DNA of 64,000 bases from Adiantum capillus-veneris (lineage: Eukaryota; Streptophyta; Polypodiopsida; Polypodiales; Pteridaceae): contig CM043949.1 of assembly GCA_014529385.2 (NCBI GenBank), positions 143,857,242 through 143,921,241 of the forward strand, in the 5' to 3' direction. This document shows positions 57,055-64,000 of this stretch, one piece after another. How positions within the stretch are numbered: position 1 is the first letter of the stretch; every line of letters begins with the position of its first letter. The translations under genes and the position numbers were made by a program. The notes beneath the pieces are model-generated. The model was not told where the DNA came from, did no database searches, and was given only the letters and a program-made list of their open reading frames with translations.

Positions 57055-58200
57055 TGTAATAGGACTAATTCTTGAAGTTCTTAAAGTCGAGAAGAATGTA
57101 GTAGGGCATATCTTTCGTTTAGCACGATTTGAAAGATTGTTGAATAGTCTATTAAATAGAGCTTAAATGAATGAGTTTGAGATATTAAGAGACAACGTAT
57201 ATTCGTTTTTTAAAATAATACACTAAAGACGTATTTGATAAAGATTAATGAATAACAGATAGTCTGTTTATGAACAGTAAAATTGAGATTTTTATTAATA
57301 TTAATATTTTATATTTATGTATTTTAGCTTAAAATGCATGGGTAGGCTTCAAATAAGTTGAAAAAGTAATGGAGATTCAAAAATAGAGGTTTTACAGGTC
57401 GCGACCTAAAAGTTGCGTTTTCAGCCAAAGAAAGACGTTTTTCACAATTCTGTTCGCCAAGCCTTGTAGACCAAATCTATTCCCGTTGTTTTGAGTACCT
57501 GGATTGCTCTGTTCTGAGTTCGTTTGTAAAAGTTATGATGAAAACAAACAGAAGGCAGCAGCAGTGTAGTATACATAGGGACAGGCAGACATACAACAAC
57601 ATACAACTCTCCCTGCTATCAACCAAGAAGTGGATTTGTTTCTTCATGGTAGTCTATTGTAATTGCGATTATGAAGGTACATAATTATGTTTTCTTTATT
57701 TGGTTATCATGTTGAATTGGTTGCACGAGTATGTTCTTTTGGCTATTTTGTAGGCGATGCAGAAATCAATGTGTGAAACAGGATGTATGCAAATTGTCAT
57801 GATAGAAATCTAACCTTTGCGGATCGCTTAGCGATAACGTTCTTATATTATTCTTGCAGGTATACTTGGTGCGAAAATCGTGCAGGCTTTTCGAGGAAAA
57901 GAAGGATAAAAGCACGACAGATGGTGCGTTTGGGGATCATTCGAAGATCTCCTCTTCTGCGAGTGCGAGTGCGAGTGCGAGTGTGAGTGTGAGTGCGAGT
58001 GCGAGTGCAAGTGCGAGTGAGACGTTGCATGCAAGCGAACTGAAGCTCGAGGGTGGTCGGGAGGTTCGAGCTCCGTACAACAGAGTGCGTCCATATTCAA
58101 TTGCTCCTCTGTTGTATCAAAACTCTACAAAAATCCATCAATACAAAGATCTCTTTCTCTATCTTTTGTTGCCTATCTCTATTATTTCGTTCCTGTGACA
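57055..58200 (+). repeat. gypsy-2 right LTR, plus orientation
   Basis: TGTAATAGGACT to TTCCTGTGACA, preceded by the polypurine tract GATAAGGGGAGAA. It holds the longest hexamer array of the family, about ten GTGCGA-type units at 57959-58020. Confidence 0.92.
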
Positions 58201-58282
<82 letters not shown>

Positions 58283-58314
58283 AGGAAAGCGGGAGAGAGA
58301 GAGAGAGAGGGAGA

Positions 58315-58375
<61 letters not shown>

Positions 58376-58530
58376 AGGAAAGCGGGAGATAGAGAGAGAT
58401 AGGGAAAGAGGGAGAGAGAGAGAGATAGGGAAAGAGAGAGAGAGAAATAGAGATATCCGTGGGGAGAAAGAGGGAAAGAGGGAGAGAGAGTAATAGAGAT
58501 ATCCGTCGGGAGAAAGAGATAGATAGAGAG
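58201..58530. repeat. (CA)n then long compound (GA)n tract
   Basis: Begins with a short CA run fused to the LTR end, then about 300 bases of GA-rich repeats with GGAGAAGGAAAGCGGGAG interruptions that occur twice here and once in copy A. Confidence 0.93.
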
Positions 58531-59354
58531 AGGAAGATAAAGAAATAGGGAGATAGAGAGCAATGGTTGTAGGCGGAGCAAGCATTTTGTGGTGTGCACA
58601 ATGCGGGTATGCTCCTGCTTCTATAGAATTCTATGAAAAAGACCTTCTGTACATGGCGTCGATGGACCCTTGGAAATTTCTTTCTACTCTCTTCTCCTTA
58701 ACTGCTCTATCTCTCTTCCTATCTCTTTCTCCCATCAAATAGGCATTAGGTTGGATAGCTTTTAATGATACGGTACCTCTGAATGGAGGCAACCATGCAA
58801 TATGCAAAGTAATCCCTCGAACAAGGAGTTCTTGTGAAGAGATGTTGCACAAGAAGCACAATAATGAAGCTCTTCTTCATAGCACTCTAAAGAAGCAAGA
58901 GCACCCTTGCACTACGCACAACAAAAAATGATGGCTACATTTACAACCATAACTCTTTATCTCTACTCAAAAGGATGGCTACATTACGTAGTTGTATATA
59001 TATTTGTGTGTACATATATATTTATTTATGCATGTATGTAGACACTAAGTACGGGAGCATAGCACCCGAAGGTTAGAAGCTTCCTCTTGAGTATAGTCCT
59101 TTTTTAATCCTGTCGTTGCGGTCATTGGTCCACTCATGCATAAATTATCGCAATTTACCCTTTGGTTTTACCACGGTTGAGACTGTGATGATACCTAAAG
59201 AGGTGCTCTTCACCTTTGGATCTACTAGCCTCTACTTAGGTCTACTAGTATGTATATGTATCTACCTATTTGTGTGCTAATATACTTGTGTACATATTTA
59301 TAGATGAGCGAGTAGGGGCGGAAGCTAAATCTCATATTGCTCTTTGTAATGTAG

Positions 59355-60452
59355 ATGTCAGACGAGAGACCACCTGGTGGGGAGCAGCCATCTAGCTCTT
59401 GTTTTGGTTGGTTCACGTCCCAGGTGGGCTCCCACCCGGGGTGGACATTGCCTTTAGTGGACCCGAGTCTTGAGGCGATGAGAACAAGCAAAGAAATAAA
59501 GATTGTTTCTAGCTATTCAACACTAAACCACGAGTTTCATAGGTTTATTTTTGTTATTTGCAGGGATGGCCATCCTACACCTACTCTACTCAGGGTCCTC
59601 CACCGGTCGTAGATCGAGGCCTATGTTCTTTCTCCGTAGACCACACCATGGGTGAGTCAAGAAGCGACTCGTTAACTACAGAGCCTTGCATTGACGGCAC
59701 CTTAGTCTACGGCCCCTTCTTATCGTCCTAGTACTCCCCTTCCATCGCAGGGTCCCACTCCCATCGCATCACAGGGTCCTACGCCACTCCATTCCACTTG
59801 TGCTTTGCTAGAACACCGTCGACGAACTTTCTATAGAAGCGCGCGTTGACCCTCATCTCAAGACATCGAGCATCATGAGAGACAATGCGGCGGCGGATCT
59901 TGTGGCTTCGCTTGTTTTTGTAGTGGCGAGGGAACGGAGTCCCCACTTTCAAAGCGTGCCACCCCTGATGTAGAGGACGAGTATACTAATGCACCCATGC
60001 CAGACACGCATGGGTGCTACTACAGGGTTAACTATGGTGGCTAGGTAGACTTCGGCACACCACAGGGCAAGGCATTTCAACGCCACCTACAAATTCTTAT
60101 ATAATCAACGTATAAGAATTTTTTTGTAAAGTTTAGAGACCAACAACAAAATCATGGAGGCTACATTAGGGACGCATTGCTAGCTAGATTTGTAAATGTC
60201 CCCGATCAACCTTGTTCACAACAGTGGTTGGAGGACTAGATAAGATTTTTTCTAAAAAACAAGCAATCTAGTGTGCAACGTGCAGCAGCCAACCAGGTTA
60301 GAGATCCAGACAAGAGCTATAGCGGTGGGAACATTGCAGACGCGGAGTGGAAGTCGGCAATGCTGGAAAAGAGCGATCAGGCGGTGACCAGCTCATTCTA
60401 CAGACAACAACGCAAAGCTTGTGCTAGACAAACTCCCATGCACTATGGCTGA
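59355..60452 (+). pseudogene. TnpA-like gene of CACTA family 2, copy B
   Basis: First exon from 59355 (MSDERPPGGEQPSSSCFGWF), acceptor TTTGCAG near 59560, second exon with WPSYTYSTQGPPPVVDRG. A more conserved tail runs from about 60135 to a TGA at 60450-60452 with NHGGYIRDALLARFVNVPDQ, a stop, then IRFFLKNKQSSVQRAAANQV and DAEWKSAMLEKSDQAVTSSF. The order (a proline before a QQWLED block, a basic KNKQSSVQRAAANQ block, a GGN motif) resembles the plant Ptta/En/Spm (Transposase_24) family. It is divergent from the family-2 TnpD gene, not tandem as in CACTA copy II. At least one stop (about 60238) interrupts it. Assignment is by pattern only. Confidence 0.5.
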
Positions 60453-61040
60453 GGAGGCAAGGCAATGTAGAAGGACAAATATGTAAGATTGATTAAATTA
60501 TAGCGTCGATCAGTGATTTTAAAGACCGTAGTTGATGATTTGTTATTGTTATTGCTAACTTAGAAAAATATCACTCTTACTCGACCAACCAGAGAGATGG
60601 TCAAGTATCGAGAGCGACATACATAATTTGAAACTTGGCAATGATTGTTCAAGAACAACATCTCTTGCGAGAAATTCGACGCGGCGGTTGGATCACTACA
60701 CGCGGTAAGTTTAAACACGTTTGTATCAATTGTTTTGAGTTGTTGATAATTTAAATATGTTTGGGTTCATGTAGAGTTAAGGTGATTAAACGTACGTGCC
60801 TTTGGACAACGATGAGATTGAGGAGGATTAGATAGAAAAATATTCATCCAAACTTTCGTAAAGTCCCAATGTGGCAGAATGTATATACAACTATTTACAT
60901 TTTATTGTACTTTTTTAAATAGTTGATCTTCTGCATATTAAATTGTCAAGGTAAAGTAAATTCAATTTCAATTCTTTGGTTCTTTTGTATACTCTTCCAA
61001 AAAACAATTGATGTTTCATTGTTTTATGTAGGTCAAAAAT
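60453..61040. other. unassigned AT-rich sequence
   Basis: No gene recognised; probably downstream of the TnpA-like gene. Confidence 0.4.
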
Positions 61041-61095
61041 AAAGGTGCCATTTGGGCCACCCAATTTTGGGTGGCCCAAATCAGTGAGCACCTTT
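61041..61095. repeat. nested perfect inverted repeat (foldback)
   Basis: Arms 61050-61064 (ATTTGGGCCACCCAA) and 61067-61081 pair perfectly over 15 bp with a 2-base centre. Outside them AAAGGTGC (61041-61048) pairs with GCACCTTT (61088-61095). It marks the left boundary of the gypsy-3 remnant. Confidence 0.88.
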
Positions 61096-61129
61096 AATTT
61101 TAAATGGTCTTTTAGTGGCAATAAGTATG

Positions 61130-62541
61130 GTAGTAGAAGCAGCAACAGAGGCGGTAATATTAACAGGTATATTAGTGGTCTTGGAGAAAATCCTTAATAT
61201 GTTGGAGCTTTTCGGTTGCCAACCCCACCGTAATAGGTGACCTAGGTTGAAACCCATACATGAGCATGAAAGGACTAAATCCAGTTTTGACATGCTTAGC
61301 ATTGTTCTAGGCAAACTCGAGAATAGGTAAGTATTCTTCCCAGTCAAACTATTTTTTGATGACGTATGCTCTTAGCATATCCTCTGGCACTTGGTTAACT
61401 CGTTATGTCTAACCATGTGTTTCTGGATCATCAGATGTACTGAGGTTTAGTTGTGTACCCAATCATTGAAACACAGTCCTCCAAAAGTGACTGTTAAACT
61501 TGGGATCATGATCATTGACAATGTTACTTGGCAAACCATACAACTTGTATAGATTGTCCACAAATAACTTGGCTAGTTTTAGTGTCTTAACCGTTGATTT
61601 GGTTGGAATAAACTTACATAGTTTAGTCAACCTGTCTATGATCACCCATACCAAGTCATGACCTCGTACAGTGGTTGGTAAACCCATAATAAAATCCATG
61701 GAGATACTTTCCCATTTTCCATTGGTAATCTCCAAAGGATGTAAGAGTCCTCCTGCTTTCAGGCGCTCTACTTTGTTCACTTGACATTTTTGGCAATGCA
61801 AGACATAAGCTTGAACAAAGCCATGTATACCTGACGAGTAAAATTACTGTCGTACGAGAGCATAAGTTTTTCTAATACTTGGGTGCCCTGCACTTGGACT
61901 ATCATGAGATTCATAAATAATTTTACGTCGAATGTCTGAGTCTGTCGGTACACAAACTCTCCCCTTATGGAGTAGGTACCCATTGTCGATGGTGAAATGC
62001 TTCCATCGTTGTAGTTCATCATTCCATAGAGGAGAATTAGGTGTGGAGGTTAACGTTACACTACCATCATTGGAGTGAGAAGGATCCCTCATTTGTACAT
62101 GGCTCCACACTTTGGAATATGCTTCATCATGCTTATATTTGCCTTTGAGAGAATCCAAAAATTCACTACGAAGTTCCTTGAACAAGAGAGAATTGATCTC
62201 CACCCACCACGTTGTATCGACCTTTATGATACCTGAGCTTGGCGTCATATTCCTAAAGAATCTTGACCCACTTGGCTTTCTGACCCTTCAAATTCATTTG
62301 TTGTGTAAACCATTTTGATGATTTCATGGTCAAAAGCAATCTCAAACTGAGCACCATACAGATAATGCCACCGTGTTCTTAAGGCGGACACTATTACATA
62401 GAGTTCGCACTCATAAGCAGAGTAGTTTTGCTGAGCTGCATCAAGCTTCTTGCTTTCAAATGCAATTGGCCGTCCGTTATGTAAGAGGACTGCTGCAATA
62501 GCACGGTCACTGGTATCCGTTTCCAAAACAGATGGTTTCAA
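61130..62541 (-). pseudogene. gypsy-3 RNase H and integrase
   Basis: 62541-62245: RNase H with LETDTSDRAIAAVLLHNGRP and YSAYECELYVIVSAL. 62248-61844: integrase zinc region (ESHDSPSAGHPSIRKTY) and, 61801-61463, CQKCQVNKVERLKAGGLLHP, SMDFIMGLPTT, VIIDRLTKLCKFIP and VNDHDPKFNSHFW. Further on, about 61440-61130, the core end (LSTSDDPETHG, EDMLRAYV, GFSPFMLMYGFQPRSPIT). Frames are separated by several stops and shifts, so no working enzyme. The catalytic glutamate region (DDPETHG) is altered. Confidence 0.85.
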
Positions 62542-62622
62542 AGGATCTACAATAGCTAGTATGGGAGCTATAGCTAATGCATCCTTGAGCGTATTGAAAC
62601 TGTGATGTTGAGCGGGTCCCCA

Positions 62623-63294
62623 CTAAACATCTTTTCCTTTTCCTTCCAGTTGATCCATCCTGGGAACAACAATATTAGCATAGTTTTTAATGTACCTTCG
62701 ATAAAAACCTGCAAATCCTAAAAAAATATGTAACTCTTCCAGATTTCTAGGAGAAGGCCATTTGCGGATTGTATCCACTTTGGATTGATCCATATATAGG
62801 CCATAAGCTGAAATAACATGTCCTAGATAGTGAGTTTCTTTTTTCAAAAAGTCACACTTAGATTCCTTGGCATATAATTTATTTGTTCGTAACAACTCGA
62901 ACACCTGCCTCATATGTTGTAAGTGTTCTTCTTCAGAAGCACTATAGACTAGAATGTCATCGAGAAAAACAATGACAAATTTGCCCAAGTACGGCTTCAA
63001 GACACTATCCATAAGTGTCATGAATGTTACGGGCACATTGGTTAACCCAAAGGGCACCACCAAAAACTCGTAGTGTCCAAACCTTGTTCGAAATACAGTT
63101 TTGGGTATATCAGCAAGTCGAATACGGACTTGGTGATAACCTGAACGCAAGTCTATTTTCGTAAAAATGCGAGCATGAGTGAGTTTGTCAAACAACTCAT
63201 CCACTCGTGGCAATGGGTACTTGTTCTTAACCATAACCGTATTTAAGCCACGGTAGTCTACGCACATGCGCATACTGCCGTCTTTTTTCTTCAC
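62623..63294 (-). CDS. gypsy-3 reverse transcriptase
   Basis: A 223-residue open frame with [17 protein letters not shown], the first catalytic aspartate in [26 protein letters not shown], and the double aspartate in [20 protein letters not shown], ending in the [18 protein letters not shown] connection. All catalytic residues are present. The frame stops just after (62623), before RNase H, and upstream of 63294 a stop separates it from the protease. Confidence 0.9.
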   Translation of the reverse strand: MKKKDGSMRMCVDYRGLNTVMVKNKYPLPRVDELFDKLTHARIFTKIDLRSGYHQVRIRLADIPKTVFRTRFGHYEFLVVPFGLTNVPVTFMTLMDSVLKPYLGKFVIVFLDDILVYSASEEEHLQHMRQVFELLRTNKLYAKESKCDFLKKETHYLGHVISAYGLYMDQSKVDTIRKWPSPRNLEELHIFLGFAGFYRRYIKNYANIVVPRMDQLEGKGKDV

Positions 63295-63518
63295 TAAAAG
63301 GATAGGAGAAGCCCGTGGTGAAGAACTCGGTTGTATAAACCCTCTGCTAAGGTAGTCACCAAGCTAACGTTCCACCTCAGCAGCTTCAGAGTAACTCATA
63401 CGGTAGGGCGGTTTACTAACAGGTTTACAGCCTGCAACCACATTGATGCCATGTTGCACCAATCGTGTCAGCGGTAATACTGGCGGCAAATCATTAGGAA
63501 ACACATCTTGAAATTCCT

Positions 63519-63914
63519 TTAATAATGTTGTAACTCACTAGCAATATTTGCTTGTTTGGAAGTAGTCATTGGTGGAAGAGATGAGAGAGAAGCATGCGGC
63601 ATTGAGGAATTTTCAACAGCTTCAATGCTAGAGAGAAAATGAGACAGTGAGTAACACAAGAAAATATCTATTTCATTATCAGAAACGAGATGCATAAGCT
63701 CAATTGTACAAATAAATGGTGAAGAAGGTATATCCTTCTCTCCTAACAACAACACATGTGCGCCATGGGATTTGAACATCAAGTTGTTGTGCTCATAGCT
63801 ACGCATCAGTGATGGTCCTAGGCTATGCAACCACTCCCTACCAAGGACCACGACTGCCCGCTCCATGTTCATAACCTGAAAATCCAAGGATGTAGAGTAA
63901 CCTTGTACTTCCAA
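63519..63914 (-). pseudogene. gypsy-3 protease C-terminal part
   Basis: Reads FQVMNMERAVVVLGREWLHS (the VVLGREWL block corresponds to the LGMDWL block of retropepsins), then LLLGEKDIPSSPF and an SLSHFLSS linker. The active-site loop is upstream, in or beyond a 140-bp duplication at the window's edge. Confidence 0.7.
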
Positions 63915-64000
63915 CAGAACAGCTCGGACTTGAGTATCCCAGATCTCAGTGATGGTCTTAGGCTATGTAACCACTCCCTACCAAGGACCACGTCTGCCTG
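63806..64000. repeat. tandem duplication in gypsy-3, offset 140 bp
   Basis: CAGTGATGGTC(C/T)TAGGCTATG...CCACTCCCTACCAAGGACCACG occurs at about 63807-63857 and again at 63947-63997, three to four substitutions apart. Confidence 0.8.

Larger units (their letters stand above)
53522..58200. mobile_element. head-to-head inverted Ty3/gypsy structure (gypsy-2)
   Basis: Two 3'-terminal halves of related gypsy elements joined in opposite orientation. Left half, minus strand: LTR 53522-54637, polypurine tract, integrase C-terminus and chromodomain (54650-55043). Right half, plus strand: RNase H and integrase through chromodomain (about 55065-57040), polypurine tract, LTR 57055-58200. Both LTRs point outward as 3' LTRs, so they form an inverted repeat of about 1.1 kb; primer site, gag, protease and RT are missing. 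Pol is close to gypsy-1, but only the outer part of the LTR is. The junction carries a duplicated GAATTGACCAA. Flanks are microsatellite; no target duplication is visible. Copy A (about 30534-30560) is unoccupied. Confidence 0.88.
44664..60290. repeat. segmental duplication, copy B (with later insertions)
   Basis: Matches copy A (28652-37894) over 44664-44814, 51756-53521 and 58201-60290; the gaps are CACTA copy II and gypsy-2. To the left, copy B ends inside the family-2 TnpD gene; to the right it continues past the point where copy A is cut by copia-2. Confidence 0.92.
61096..64000 (-). mobile_element. third Ty3/gypsy element (gypsy-3), pol remnant leaving the window
   Basis: Minus-strand protease, RT, RNase H and integrase of a family clearly different in sequence from gypsy-1 and gypsy-2. 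No LTR is in view: integrase breaks off at about 61130 near the foldback, and the upstream part lies beyond 64000. Confidence 0.85.

Noticed and set aside
53522-58200. Reading gypsy-2 as an ordinary complete element on one strand
   Set aside because: LTRs are inverted relative to each other, there are two polypurine tracts and no primer-binding site, and the pol arms are on opposite strands.

Overview
This window is repeat-dominated plant nuclear DNA. It has Ty3/gypsy, Ty1/copia and CACTA (En/Spm) elements in nested arrangement, long (GA)n, (CA)n and poly-C tracts, pentatricopeptide-repeat (PPR) gene wreckage, and a run of exactly 200 N. The PPR fragments (for example LEKHVEVINALLNMYAKYG) resemble the very large PPR families of ferns, so a fern or other seedless vascular plant is my best guess; this is an inference from family resemblance. 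I see no rRNA, tRNA, CRISPR or bacterial-type operon. Only one non-transposon open frame of fair size is uninterrupted (11652-12419, minus).

Layout. 1-3313: unassigned sequence with a possible short solo LTR, a (GA)n tract and one possible exon. 3314-9861: a complete but decayed minus-strand Ty3/gypsy chromovirus with two LTRs, primer-binding site, polypurine tract and ATATA target duplication. 10519-11463: a tandem duplication. 11652-12419: a hypothetical two-TM protein. 12700-18250: a PPR pseudogene split by a 3.9-kb LTR element (12896-16827, TCTGA target duplication) with very short LTRs and no recognisable gag or pol. 21309-22215: a block repeated at 42147-43066. 22216-25390: CACTA copy I, cut off by the assembly gap. 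26050-29460: the TnpD-type transposase of a second CACTA family.

A segment of that second family (28652-37894, copy A) is present again as copy B (44664-60290). Each copy has been hit independently: copy A by a 5.4-kb Ty1/copia element (30775-36216, GAAAT duplication), copy B by a 6.9-kb CACTA element, copy II (44815-51755, ATA duplication), and by a head-to-head inverted Ty3/gypsy structure (53522-58200). Because the other copy is unoccupied at each site, the insertions can be read directly against paralogous empty sites. 37895-40412 is a truncated second copia copy. 61096-64000 is a third, different Ty3/gypsy pol remnant that leaves the window.

How the parts work together: CACTA copy II carries both usual genes (TnpD-like and TnpA-like, both minus), TIRs beginning CACTACAAGAGG, and dense subterminal repeats of a GCGTCGCTAT-type motif, which is where a TnpA protein would be expected to bind. 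Between its right end and the transposase lies a degenerate copy of a host gene for a heavy-metal-associated isoprenylated plant protein (HIPP), recognisable by an HMA CxxC segment, a VDPKVLVKCLQKIGKKVDL segment and a C-terminal CRVM prenylation box. The same capture is in CACTA copy I, so it was mobilised with the family. This is the most notable finding.
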